A DNA stretch of 64,000 nt from positions 117,486,568 through 117,550,567 of the forward strand of contig CM077153.1 in the NCBI GenBank assembly GCA_039583875.1, given 5' to 3'. Origin of the DNA: Platanthera guangdongensis. Taxonomy: Eukaryota; Streptophyta; Magnoliopsida; Asparagales; Orchidaceae. Below, piece after piece: positions 44,612 to 56,043 of the stretch. Position 1 is the stretch's first letter; the number at the start of each line of letters is the position of its first letter. The translations under genes were made by a program, and so were the position numbers. Under the pieces are notes generated by a model. It did no database searches, was not told the DNA's origin, and saw only the letters and a program-made list of their open reading frames with translations.

Positions 44612-47073
44612 TGTAACAACCCCATCCGTTCATATGATATATTCTAGAAGGTCCGGCCGGGGCCCCACAGGATATACCACAAAACAGTCGGTGAAGGTAC
44701 AGGATGATATCAGAGTAGCGCGTCGCACCTATCACAAGCATTCTAGCGGAAGCCTAAACTACTTGAACTCCTCATGAATGTCCAAACATAAAACTCCACA
44801 TTTTATATATATATATGAATGTCTTACAACAAGTCAAAAGAGTTGGCCTTATGGCCTTACATGGCTTTCACACAGTGGCCTAAAACAGCTTGGCGCGCAG
44901 GCCGGCCACAATAAAAGAAAACACTCAAAAGAACATATTTAGCCTTCGAGGGCTAACAGCAGCAGCAGCAACACCAGCAGGAGCATCAACCTCTATGCGT
45001 CCCGCTCGGTTCTCCCGTACCTGGAAAGGGACAATCCACCCACCGGTGGCAAACAAAAGCAACGGTCAGCATTCAGCTGACCAAATTATAACGACCCTAC
45101 CCCTTCTCTCGGGGCAGCGGTATTTTTCCCTGCAGGCATATCATATCACAAGTATGGCAAGCTATATCATCAAAAGGTGCTTTCACGCACACAAGCCATC
45201 ACAACCGTTCGCCGCCCGGCCCAACGGTCCGTGCACTCAGGGCACATTCTTGGTGTTCTGGCAACCTCTTGCCCACCACCGTATCAGGGTTATATCACCC
45301 AACGGTAACTCTCTTGAGCATTTCCTCCATGGCGTGCAGCCGGAGTTAGTCTTCCTACACCGGGATGGCCCGTAGCCCCCCATTGTGTCATGGCGCGCAG
45401 GCCAAAGACTCTTGCTATGCGCTCCAACATACCGCACTTTTTGGTCTCACGTCAGACGGACATAGCGCAGGTCGGATCCTCCACCCCCCGTTGCTCAAAT
45501 CGCCTTGCCTTCTCCGAGTACGGCGTACTCATGGCTATATCAAAGGCGCGGGTCGGTCTCACCAATCCTGTTCTTGGCATTCAAGCCTGGGTATTTCTCT
45601 ATACCCATTTCTCTCACAGCAACAGCGGGTCTTTCCTGGGCACACCAGTACTTCCTGTGACTCTCTCCACAGGTGGACACCGCACAAGCACAAATGTCAG
45701 GGGTCTTTCCTGGGCACACCAGTACTTCCTGTGACTCCCTTCACAGGTGGACACCCTATGACATCAAGCATCACAAAAGGGCCTTTCCTGGTCCCACCAA
45801 TACTTCCTGTACTTCATTCACAGGTTGGACCCAAAAACATCCCATGGCTATTTTCCTGGGCTACCACCCCAGTACTTCCTGCTACTCCTTTTCGCAGGCA
45901 TAACCCGTAGACTCCTTACACTACACGTTTATCACGGAGTCTTCTCCGGTTCGTATGCAACATCACCAATCCAGACCAACCGTCCAGATGGGCTTCACAC
46001 AGCATGCCTATTCCGTACTCCATTTCCGGATCTATATGCTAACAAAAGGGGATTTCAAGTATCCACCCAAAGATTTCCAAAACCAGCCACCTCTTGGTGG
46101 GGGAAATCACAAAATATGCCAAAAAGAAAGCCTTCACATGGCTAGGAAGAAAAGTCGTTACCCTTGACGACCGCTTCGGTGCCATGGACTCCAAGCTAGC
46201 TTGCAAGACTCGCAAGAGCGTTTCCTCCGCAATGCTGGCTTCGGATTTCTCGTCGGTAAACCGCAACACCACCAACAGCAGCCCCCTTTCCTTCTTCCTC
46301 CTCCTTTCTCTCTCTCTTTCTCTCTTCACTTGAAGAAAGTTCAAGGCCAAAGAAATGAGAATTCTTTCTCTGATTTCGGCCCTTAAGGAAAAAGAAGAAG
46401 AAGCTTCAGCCCTTGGATCTAGGCTGAAGGAATGGACGGCCACGATTCTGCCAAAAACACATATTTTGACCCGACACGGCCTCTGACACGGCCGTGTGCC
46501 AGGCCGTGTGCCTCAAGCGGTGGTCAACCGACTTATCCAAACCAGTGACACGCCCATGGGACACGCCCGTGTCATGGGCCGTGTCACCAACACGCCTTCA
46601 GACACGCCCGTGTCTGTGACTGTGTACCTGGGTGAAAAAAATCCCAAATCATCCCGAGACTTCACACGGCCTGTGACACGCCCGTGTCCCAGGCCGTGTG
46701 CCCAGACACGGCACAAAGACACGCCCTGTCGAAATCCTTCGACGGGCTGAGTTCGTCGCCTGATTTGACACGCCCTGTGACACGCCCGTGTCACAGACCG
46801 TGTTCAATCTCTCGACACTCGACACTCACGTCTCGACACTCGACACTCACGTCTCGACACTCGACGATCGTCGAGAAAAATCGTCCAGCATGCGACACGG
46901 CCTTGGACACGCCCGTGTCCTGGTCCGTGTGCCTCCTCTCGACGCATCGTCGAGAGCAAAAATCGTCGAGACAAAGCCCAATCGTCGACACAACCTCGAC
47001 ACGCCCTGGGACACGCTCGTGTCACAGGCCGTGTCACCCAAAATTTCCTGATTCTGCACTTTGGGCTGTTACA
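44612..47073 (-). repeat. Gypsy-4 5' LTR (2462 bp)
   Basis: This is a complete LTR, TGTAACAACC to GGCTGTTACA on the plus strand. It carries the tandem repeat (45630-45905), the small ORF (46039-46185) and the palindrome field (46470-47045). It is followed by the duplication GGCTC (47074-47078). Confidence 0.94.
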
Positions 47074-47078
47074 GGCTC

Positions 47079-48400
47079 AAGGTTACAGACAGGAGGAGGG
47101 GATTGACTTCGACCAGACCTTCGCACCTGTAGCAAGGCTCGAGGCAATTAGATTGTTCCTGGCGTATGCTTCGCACAAAGGATTCACAGTTTATCAAATG
47201 GATGTGAAATCAGCATTCCTGAACGGAGACCTGAAAGAGGAAGTATACGTCGCTCAACCCCCAGGTTTTGTCGATCCTACTTATCCCAATCATGTTTATT
47301 TTCTTAATAAAGCCTTATATGGGTTGAAACAAGCTCCACGAGCTTGGTATGAGACTTTATCTAGTTTTTTTCTTGAGAACAAGTTCTCTAGAGGTAAAAT
47401 AGATAAAACTTTGTTTCTCAGGGAAGTCAAAGACAAGATTTTGCTGGTGCAAATCTATGTCGATGACATAATATTCGGCTCAACAGACAACAATCTTTGC
47501 AAAAAGTTTTCTAAACTTATGCAAGGAAAGTTTGAAATGAGCAGTATGGGAGAGCTCAAGTATTTCTTAGGACTTCAAGTGAAACAGTTTGAGCATGGAA
47601 TCTTCATCTCTCAGACGAAGTTCACAAATGAACTTAAGAAATTCGGTATGGAGAGTGCAACCTCTATGAGGACTCCAATGGGATCCACTATGTCTCTGGA
47701 TAAGGATGAGAAAGGTAAACCTTTCGATGAAACCAAATACAGAAGCATCATTGGATCCCTGCTCTACCTTACTGCCAGTAGACCGGATATTATATTCTCC
47801 ACATGTGTCTGTGCCCGATATCAGGTGAACACTAAGGAATCTCACTATGTCGCTGCAAAGCGAATTCTAAGATACCTTAAAGGTACTCCTAATCTTGTCT
47901 TGTGGTACCCGAGAAACAATGATGTCGAGCTAATAGGCTTTTCAGATGCTGATTTTGCAGGGAGTAGGGATGACAGGAAAAGCACTTCTGGGACGTGTCA
48001 ATTCCTCGGAAGAAGGCTTATCTCATGGAACAGCAAGAAGCAGAATTGTGTAGCTACCTCCACAGCAGAGTCTGAGTACATCTCGGCAGGCAGCTGTTGC
48101 GCACAACTCCTATGGATCAGAAACCAGTTAGCAGACTATGACCTTCAGTTCAAGGAAGTTCCAATGTACTGCGACTCCTCCAGTGCAATTGCCATTGCCA
48201 ACAATCCTGTATCGCACAGCAGAACGAAGCATATTGAAGTGCGCTACCACTTCATTCGGGAGCACGTGGAGAACAAGGACATATCTCTCTGTTATGTCCC
48301 CACGGAAAAGCAGATTGCTGATATATTCACAAAGCCCTTAGACGAGGACAAGTTCAATCTTTTCAAGACTGAATTGGGGATGCTCAATTATGAGGAATGA
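47079..48400 (+). pseudogene. pol: Copia-2 Pol, 3' part: reverse transcriptase and RNase H
   Basis: It continues the frame interrupted at 31852: [26 protein letters not shown], catalytic YVDD in [10 protein letters not shown], then RNase H from SDADFAG to IADIFTKPL. This part has no stop before TGA at 48398-48400. It is marked pseudogene because the gene as a whole is split and has stops in the 5' part. It is close to Copia-1 Pol. Confidence 0.92.
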
Positions 48401-48702
48401 AGACTACAGAAGCTCCAGGCTCGTGCACGATCTGAGGGGGAGCAAGGAACTCAAGTGTGAGCACAGACGCAAGAACTGAGGGGGAGCAAGGGGTCAAATG
48501 CTTCCGACCCCGATTTGCAGAAGCCGAAAAGGGGGAGATTACCCTCTCGGCTAAGGCTAAGGTGGCTCCAAGCTGGCTCCCAAGAAATTGGTATTGGTAA
48601 TGGATAACTCACTCAACGCAATTTCAAGTTTCTGGTTTTCATTCCCATGTGCTCTATTCACCTTACCTTGTAGGGTTTAGGCTTCTTCAAATAGGGGGAG
48701 AT
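48401..48702 (+). other. Copia-2 3' UTR and polypurine tract
   Basis: Purine-rich runs such as GAGGGGGAGCAAGG occur twice. The polypurine tract AATAGGGGGAGAT (48690-48702) abuts the LTR. No ORF3 is present. Confidence 0.85.
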
Positions 48703-50276
48703 TGTTGGGTATTGTATCCACAATGTACCTGATTTGAAGAAGCCCCTGGACAAGCTAAGGTCAATAGACAATGTATTTGATAAAATCTTTCAAGTTGTAC
48801 TTGCAGTTATTCCACGCTAAGTGCACACCAATGTCAGGGTGCAGTAGGTCAATATATACGAGTCTGCACGACGTAATCCCTCGTTGAGCAGATCAGTGTG
48901 TTGGCCTACGTGTACTCTCTCTATTGGAGTGCACTTACTTTCAAGTACAGGGTTGTGATCTTGCAGGAGCAGACAAGGAGCAAGGATGGGTCAAGGAGCA
49001 GCTCTTGGGTGGAAAGACGAAAATTCGTCTAAGTACAATTCGACGAGAATCACCAAGTGATTCTCGCCGATTCTTTCCGGCTACCTCAAAACGGTGCCAA
49101 GTAAGATTCGGCGAGAATCACTAGTGATTCTCGCCGAACCCATCGCAGAGCAGATCATGAATACCAAGTAATATTCGTTGAGAATCAAAAAGTGATTCGG
49201 CGAGAATCACTAGTGATTCTCGACGAATCGTCGAGAATCACTAACTGATTCTCGCCGATTCGTCGAGAATCACCTGCGATTCTCGTCGATTTTTACTTAG
49301 CGATTTCTCTGGAAGTTCCTGAACCGGATTTTGCCGCTGTCAATGTTCTAGACCGGGATTTAGGGATTCTTCTTGTGGGTCCCACAACGGTCTTATTGGA
49401 GTTGTCTATAGTATATATATTCGGGTATTTTGAACAGTATCAATATACTCAGAAAAGAAGCCGAGCACGATCTAACCCTAAAATCGCGAAACTGCTCTGC
49501 CGCTGCCGTCGCCGCTCGCGCTAGTTGGTCGCTGCTGTTTATCGCGTTTCTTCTCGATCTCCGGCGACAGAAGCTTAGCCAAGCTTAGTGTCTCACGCGT
49601 CTATCCAGAGATCCCATGTCTCTCGATTTGTTGATCGGGAAAAACTTCCCCGTCCGAATCGATCGAGACGACCGATCCTCGTGTGACCGTTGGTAGACCT
49701 AGCTAGCTTCGCTACAAAGTTTGGATCTCTAAAGAACAGCAGCCGCACATCGTCGTCGCCGCCGATCCCGTGAACTTAGCCGCCGCCCTTCTTGCCGCCG
49801 CCGGTTCCGGGGAGATCCTCTCCAAGAGAGACCAAGGTCGTGGACTCTATGTAGACTTCAAGATCACGTCGTCAACGAAGAGGGACACCGTAGTCTCCTC
49901 ACGTAGTTGGTATTTCTTGTACATTCTATTTTACTTTTGTTGTAAAGGAACATTGGTTCCGTGTTGTAAGGGTTGGGTGAAACCCGATTTGTGGGAGTGT
50001 TGACTCCCACGTGTGGAAGGGTTCCTTCCAATAGTGCAGGGATTGGATTTCAATCCTGTTGGAGAAGAGACCGAGTCGTCCCTGGTTGGGAGATAGGTCG
50101 AAGGGGGATAGTGGATGTACCCAAGTCGGGGAACCACTGTAAATAGCTTGTGTACTCTGTTGTGCTGTGTTGTTTTATTTACGTGTGCAGGTACAATTTA
50201 AATTCCGCAAAAGCGATGCACGTCACCTATTCCCCCCCCCCATAGGTGAACATAATTGACACTAGGTGGACTTTCA
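48703..50276 (+). repeat. Copia-2 3' LTR (1574 bp)
   Basis: It matches the 5' LTR with scattered transitions and lacks about 65 bases of the palindrome array. It ends CTTTCA followed by the duplication GTGAC (50277-50281). Confidence 0.93.
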
Positions 50277-50281
50277 GTGAC

Positions 50282-51891
50282 CTGTTTCGGGATAAGGCGG
50301 TTTGTGCACCGCTTAGAGTACACGGCCTATGACACAGGCGTGTCACAGGGCGTGTCGGATCCGAAAAGTGATTTTTTAGGCTTTTTGTGGCCGTCCATTT
50401 TCTTCAGCTGGGATCTCATGGATGAGTTTCCTTCCTGTTCCCTTAAGGCTGTGGATGAGAATGAAAGAACTCATTTGCATATTGCCTTCATCTTTCTAAA
50501 CTCCTAAAGAGAGAAAGAGAGAGGAAGAAGGAGGAGGAGGAAGTGGGGCTGGTCACCGGTGGTGCTGCGGAATTTCGACGAGAGATCTGAGACCATCTTT
50601 GTGGAGGAAAAGCCGTTGCAGTTCTTTCTAGCCAGCTAGGAGCTCATGGCGCCGAAGTGGTTTTCAAGGATAATGACCTTTCTTCCTAGCCGTGTGAAGG
50701 CTTCCTTTTTGGCATGTGCATATGATTACCCCACCAGAGGGTGGCTTGTTGTGGGAGTCTTTGGGTTCATTCATGAAATCCCCAATCATTTGGCATATAG
50801 ATCCAAAAATGAAGTACGGAGTAGGCATGCTGTGTGAAGCCCATCTGGATAGGTTAGTCTGAATTGGTGATGTTGCATACGCACCGGAGAAGACTCCGTG
50901 ATAAACGTGTAGTTTAGGAGTCGACGGGTTGGGCCTGTGAAGGGAAGTAACAGGAAGTACTGGAGTGGTAGTCCAGGAAAATACCCGTATAATGCTTGTG
51001 CTATGGGGTTATACATGTGAAGGGGAGTAGCAGGAAGTACTGGATTGGAAGTCTAGGAAATACCCTTTGTAATGCTTGATGTTCATGGGTGGTACCTGTG
51101 AATGGGAGTAGCAGGAAGTACTGGCGTGGTAAGCCAAGAAATACCCTTTACATTTGTGATTTGCGGGATCGTACCTGTGAAGTGGAGTAGTAGGAAATAC
51201 TGGTATGCCCAGGAAAGACCCGCTAATGTTGTGATATGAAATGGGTGTAAGAGTAAGTACTGATGCGCCCAGGAAAAACACCCAGGCTTGAATGCCAGAA
51301 CAGGATCGGTGAAACTGACCCGTGCGTTTTATATAGCCGCGAGTACGCTGTGCTCGGTGAAGGCAAGGCGATTTGAGCAACGGGGGGTGGATGATCCGAC
51401 CTGCGCTATGTCCGTCCGATGTGAGACCTGAAAGTGCGGTTTATTGGAGCGCATAGCAAGAGTCTTAGGCATGCGCGCCATGACACAATGGCGGATACGG
51501 GCCAATCCCGGTGCATTAAGACAAGAACTCCGGCTGCACGCCATGGAGTAAATGCTCAATGTTTTACCATTGGGTTGCGACCCTGATACAGTGGTGGGAC
51601 CCTGGTTCGTCGGTACACCAAGAATGTGCCCTGAGTGCACGGATCGTCGGGTCGAGTGGCTGACGGTTGTGATGGAATGTGTGCGTGAAAGCACATTATA
51701 TGAGATATATATACGCTTGTGAAATGCTATGCCTGTAGGAAAGAAACCACTGCCCCGGGAAAGGGGTTTTTATATGTTGGAGATTTTATATGTTGGATAT
51801 TCAGGTGTGGATTTCAAGTTTAGTGTTTAGGCTTCCGCTAGAATGCAATGTGTTAGGGTGTGCTGCGCTACTCTGGTATCATACCGTAACT
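50282..51891 (+). repeat. LTR-X right part
   Basis: It continues the LTR begun at 25627: GACACAGGCGTGTCACAGGG, a CT/GA-rich tract (50505-50545), the small ORF (50646-50837), the tandem repeat (50935-51230) and a segment with CTTCCGCTAGAATGC that matches the reverse complement of the Gypsy-4 LTR at about 31980. It is interrupted at 51892 by Gypsy-3. About 1975 bp of this LTR is visible in two parts. No internal region is seen. Confidence 0.82.
50646..50837 (+). CDS. Small ORF in LTR-X, relative of the Gypsy-4 LTR ORF
   Basis: It begins MAPKWFSRIMTFLPS and shares TFLPS, VKA, FLA, PT and WLV with the Gypsy-4 copies. It is 63 residues, longer because its stop differs. Translation is not established. 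Confidence 0.3.
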   Translation: MAPKWFSRIMTFLPSRVKASFLACAYDYPTRGWLVVGVFGFIHEIPNHLAYRSKNEVRSRHAV

Positions 51892-52070
51892 TGTCACTAC
51901 CCGCATTTTCTCAACAATTAAATCATATCAGAGCAAGAGAAAATACGTGTCATGATGCTACGTCATGTAGGGGATAACTACACACACTCAGGCAAAACCC
52001 CGGACTCTAATTCTTTGGATAAAATCATAATTTAATATGAAATAAAACCAGTTAAGTTTGATGGTCGTAT
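51892..52070 (-). repeat. Gypsy-3 3' LTR, terminal fragment
   Basis: TGTCACTACCCGCATTTTCT matches the start of 54875-55060 (TGTCACGACCCGC). Homology ends at about 52070, where RNase H coding begins, so the join is a deletion. Confidence 0.85.
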
Positions 52071-52073
52071 CCC

Positions 52074-52522
52074 TCAACATTGTAATCGACAACATAATCC
52101 AACCATCGCCGCTACCGCAGATTCAATTCCTTCTAGGTGAAGACGTACCATAAGCTCTTATGATCGTTAAAAATCTTGCACTGCGCGCCATAAAGCAGAT
52201 GTCTCCACAACTTCAATGCAAAAATCACAGCTGCAAACTCTAAATCATGCGTAGGGTAGTTCTTATCATGAGTCTTCTGTTGCCTGGAACCATACGCAAT
52301 CACTTTACCGCCTTGCATCAACACGCAACCAAGCCCAACAAGCGATGCATCCACAAAAACAACAAAATCCATGCCCTCCATAGGCAGGGTCAAAACGGGA
52401 GCAGTGCACAATCTATTCTTGAGCTTTAGGAAGGCTTCTTCACACTTCTCGTTCCAAACAAAAGCCACATTCTTCTGAGTCAACCTCATCAAAGGTGCAG
52501 CTAGGGTAGAAAAACCCTCCAC
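52074..52522 (-). pseudogene. Gypsy-3 RNase H fragment
   Basis: It runs from a reverse transcriptase thumb ([10 protein letters not shown]) through RNase H ([27 protein letters not shown]). TAG replaces Gln at 52133-52135 and again about ten codons later, after which the frame continues to about 52074. The upstream RT core is missing. Confidence 0.85.
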
Positions 52523-52525
52523 AAA

Positions 52526-52899
52526 TCACCATAAACACTCTCAGGCTGACTGTTGTCCTTTACGAAGTCCAAGAGCCTACCCTTGCACTGGATAACAGCA
52601 TCATACCTGGACAACCAATCCATGCCTAAGATAACATCAAAGTCTTCCAAGTTGATCACCTTCAGTTCTGCCTTAGCGAGAAAATCCCCTAAAATAATCG
52701 GACAATCCCAAATGCCCTGATCTGAAACCACAGAATCACCGGAAGGGAACTTGACGCAAAAGGCATCCCCAACTCGATCTAGATCCAAACGGTACCGATC
52801 CACGAAAGCTATAGCCACAAATGAGTGGGTAGTGCCAGAGTCGAAGAGAACACGCGTCCAGCGGTTCTTTACCTTAAATCTTCCTATAAAGTTGCGCAC
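52526..52899 (-). pseudogene. Gypsy-3 retroviral-like aspartic protease
   Basis: It has the protease motifs LFDSGTTHSF and DVILGMDWLSRYDA. The coding runs at about 52525 straight into the RNase H fragment in another frame, so a deletion removed about the entire RT core. Confidence 0.85.
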
Positions 52900-53089
52900 G
52901 CATCCAAGGACACAAGTGGTAAAGCTATAATTACGAACTAAAACATTAGAACTAGGGAGGAAGTCTAACCCGAAACAACCTGAGTCGAAGTCTGAGCTTC
53001 CTCTGAGAAAATCACATTCAGCTTTCCTTTATCTTTATCCAATCGCTGAAGCAGTGGAAATGCCTGAAGTGGGACTGGTTGAAGCACAG

Positions 53090-54014
53090 GCTGGAACTAC
53101 GGGCACTGAGCCATAACATGCCCCTTTTGTCCAAACTGATAGCAAACCTTATCCTTTAACCAGCAACGGGCAACATCATGCCCCTTCTTCTTGCACAAGG
53201 TACATTCCAAGTCCCTCTTTGGAGCACCCTGAATCGTAAGAACCTGCTCCTTCTTTTGATCTCCTATCCTCTTGAAACATCTCTCAAAGGGGTGGCCTGA
53301 CCGGCCACAAAAGCTACAAGCCTCTTAGCTCTTCTTCCTTGAAGCAGCATCAGGCACCTGAGGGCTCTTTCCTTCAACCAATTTCCTCTTATCCTTTCTC
53401 ATTTGCTGGCCTCTGTTCTTAGCATTGTCGATTGCCTCGACCTTCAAGGCATCTTCTACCATACTGCTATAACTCATTGCTCTATAAGCACCAGCTAGCT
53501 GTTGGATGTCACTTCTTAGACCACCCAGAAATCTTTTAACTCGATCCGCTTCGGAGCTTACCAAGTCGGGGGCAAACCCACTCAGCTTGCTGAACTCGAT
53601 CTCATACTCACTAACTGTGAGCTGCCTCTACTTCAAATGTAAGAAATCATTCATCGTGAGGTCCCGCTCGACCGAGGGTAGAAACTTTCCCAATAGCATC
53701 TCCTTAAAAGACTCCCAAGAGCATTCTTCTTTCAAGCTCTCCTTCTCTCTCATCCACCAACTTTTTGCTAACCCTTTGAGCTGGTAGGCGGCGATCATCA
53801 CTTTCTGATCGTGAGTAACTCCAGAGGAGGAAAACATCTCTTCGATCGATATAAGCCAATCATCCAAGACCATAAAGTCTGCCTTTCCATCATAAGTAGG
53901 AGGCCTGAGTCGCTGAAACTGAGAGATAAACGTCATCTCTGGTGGAACCACTACCGGAGGCACCAGAGGAGCAGGAGGGGCAGGGACAGCTAGACCCACA
54001 GCAGGGTCCTGCAC
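53090..54014 (-). pseudogene. gag: Gypsy-3 Gag with three zinc knuckles
   Basis: The Gag core has FQRLRPPTYDG, DDWLISIEEMF and KSWWMREK. TAG at 53628-53630 replaces Gln in QRQLTV-like context and TAA at 53325-53327 replaces Gln. After the second stop there are three tandem knuckles: CSFCGRSGHPFERC, CTLCKKKGHDVARC and CYQFGQKGHVMAQC, the last with Phe in place of the second Cys. The first codon is GTG, so the true start is uncertain. Three knuckles is more than the one of Gypsy-4. Confidence 0.82.
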
Positions 54015-54859
54015 TCTCGAAGCTAGCCAGACACAACTGTCAACATAGACTGGATCTGGGACTACATATCCACCATCTACCTTGACAAGGCCTCATTGCT
54101 ATGTCGTAGACTCTCCATCATCGCATTGCTCTACGCACTCGAAGACTCACCCTCAGACTGGGGAGTTAGCCTCGTCAAAGGATGCTTCGACATCTTATAA
54201 TCGAATTGGCACCAATCAAGACCTAGCCCAACTGCTAGCACAAAACTACCCGGTACAGACAAAACATACTTAAATATGAACTTCAACTGCTAACTTGCTC
54301 TGGGATTTCAATAATGATGTTATGCCTAACCTAGGATGATTCACCGTCATCACACTAACTCATGTGCTTAAACCATGAATGCATGAATTTATATTCCTTT
54401 TGACTCAAAACCATGTGTGTACATATATCATCATGTAAATCTTTAGCTTGGCACGTTGTGCTTATGCTATGTTATGTTATACATGTGTTATGCGTTCTAA
54501 AAAGGCCTTAATGCATGTTATGAGCGGCGTACACATGTAATGTTATGCATCTCATACTACATAACATTGCATGTAACGAAAAAAAAAAGAAAACGTGCTA
54601 AAGGGCATTCATGTGGTGAGGTTATGCATCCCATACTACATAACCCTCACATGTTGCCACCTATGGTGGATCCATATACAAACACATATTATGCATCCCA
54701 TACTATATAATATGCCCCCTATACTTCTTGTCATGCTTGTGACTGTAGTGCTCATTCTTCAGCCAAGATGTACTGATGACACATCGGTGTGTGTATGATA
54801 TGACACTAAACAACTAACACTAATAAGGTAAAGTTGCCCGACCAATTATCAAGCAACCT
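54015..54859 (-). other. Gypsy-3 leader between primer site and gag
   Basis: It is AT-rich, with repeated GTTATGCATCCCATACTA stretches (about 54540, 54620 and 54690). I see no coding sequence. Confidence 0.6.
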
Positions 54860-54873
54860 CCCTCTGATACCAA
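54860..54873 (-). other. Gypsy-3 primer binding site
   Basis: On the minus strand TTGGTATCAGAGGG follows the LTR end, matching the initiator-Met-tRNA complement. Confidence 0.85.
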
Positions 54874-54874
54874 C

Positions 54875-56043
54875 TGTCACGACCCGCATTTTCTCAACAA
54901 TTAAATCATATCAAAGCAAGAGAAAATACGTGTCATGATGTCACGTTGTGCAGGGGATAACTGCATACGCTCAGGCAAAACCTCATACTCTAATTCTTTG
55001 GATAAAATCATAATTTAATATGAAAGAAAACCAGTTAAGTTTAATGGTCGTGTCCCTTGGCACAGTGGATCAGCTAGTCCACAATTAAAAATATATTTAT
55101 ACGCTGCGGAAATTACTTTGGTTAAGCTGATTTGACATCCTACATGAGTGTAAACATCCCCGAAGAACAACTCATGGAATGCAGGACTCTAGATTTATCA
55201 TAATATAAGAAAAATAGCCCTTTTTTCATTACTTGGGAAAGTAGTGCTTTAGTTTTATAAACATGACATGCATGAGGTATAGATAGTAATGCTTTAGGGT
55301 TTAAAAATACCTAACATGCAACCTAGCATAAAACATTCCCAGAAGCAAGTAAACAACCTCCAAAAAGGCAAAAATAGCAGTTCTCAGTTCATATCCAGCA
55401 TCACAAGCAAGCCACCAGTGGGCGTCAACAACCTGACACGAACCCACTGATTAGTATGTATGTCTATACAGAAAGAAGAAAACTACCACACCAAATCAAG
55501 GAACAACAAACTCAGCTACCCCGGAGGCCACAAGCAAGCTCCACCAGAACACTAGCTGCTCAATCAACCACAACCTGAACCTGAGGCATTCAAAGAAAGA
55601 ATACCTCAGCAAGAATAGAATGAAAAGAAGTGGAGCATTAGATTCATAAGTAATAAAAGAGAGGCTTACCAACCCCACAACAAGTGCTATCAAAAGAGCG
55701 AAGGTAAAATGAACAATACAGCAAGGGTAAAACACTGCCCAAGACAAGATCAAAACGCACCAAGTACGAGAAATAAACAACATTCCCTGCTAAAAACCTG
55801 CAGCAGCAACACGACAAGCATATGCCAAAATAACAACTTTACAGAAAGGAAGTAACAGTTCTAACTTGTGCATCATTACCAGTGGTAAAGCCATGGGTCT
55901 GGGTTGGTGACCAAAAACAGTCCCCATCCAAACAACAAGACACATAAATACTCAAGGGTTCAACGGTGGCAGCCCTAAGGTCCAACACACCAACACAACC
56001 AACCCAAACCGGCGCCAAAATGGTGACAACACACCAAACAACC
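54875..56043 (-). repeat. Gypsy-3 5' LTR, interrupted by Copia-4
   Basis: It starts TGTCACGACCCGC on the plus strand. At least 1169 bases are visible. CAACC (56039-56043) would be the left target duplication of Copia-4; the partner is outside the window. Confidence 0.82.

Larger units (their letters stand above)
31853..47073 (-). mobile_element. Gypsy-4: chromovirus-like LTR retrotransposon, with Copia-3 nested in its 3' LTR
   Basis: It is a minus-strand element with TGTAACAACC...GGCTGTTACA LTRs, flanked by GGCTC (31848-31852 and 47074-47078) inside the Copia-2 pol gene. The left LTR minus Copia-3 and its duplication is 2462 bp, identical in length to the right LTR (44612-47073). The LTRs differ by about one percent by eye. 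Gag and pol lie in one frame with an intron-like interruption and four other stops. The polypurine region and chromodomain-like tail suggest Tekay/Del. Confidence 0.94.
25992..50276 (+). mobile_element. Copia-2: SIRE-like LTR retrotransposon interrupted by Gypsy-4
   Basis: It has two LTRs (25992-27630 and 48703-50276), a Met-tRNA primer site, gag, pol and a polypurine tract. It is flanked by GTGAC on both sides (25987-25991 and 50277-50281). Without the Gypsy-4 insertion it would be about 9 kb. It has no ORF3: only 300 bases separate pol from the polypurine tract. It inserted into LTR-X. Confidence 0.94.
51892..56043 (-). mobile_element. Gypsy-3: internally deleted gypsy element
   Basis: It is a minus-strand element inserted in LTR-X. 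On the left it retains only the terminal 180 bases of the 3' LTR, joined to RNase H coding. On the right it has protease, gag, leader, primer site and the 5' LTR, which is interrupted by Copia-4 at 56044. The RT core, integrase and most of the 3' LTR are deleted. Confidence 0.85.
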
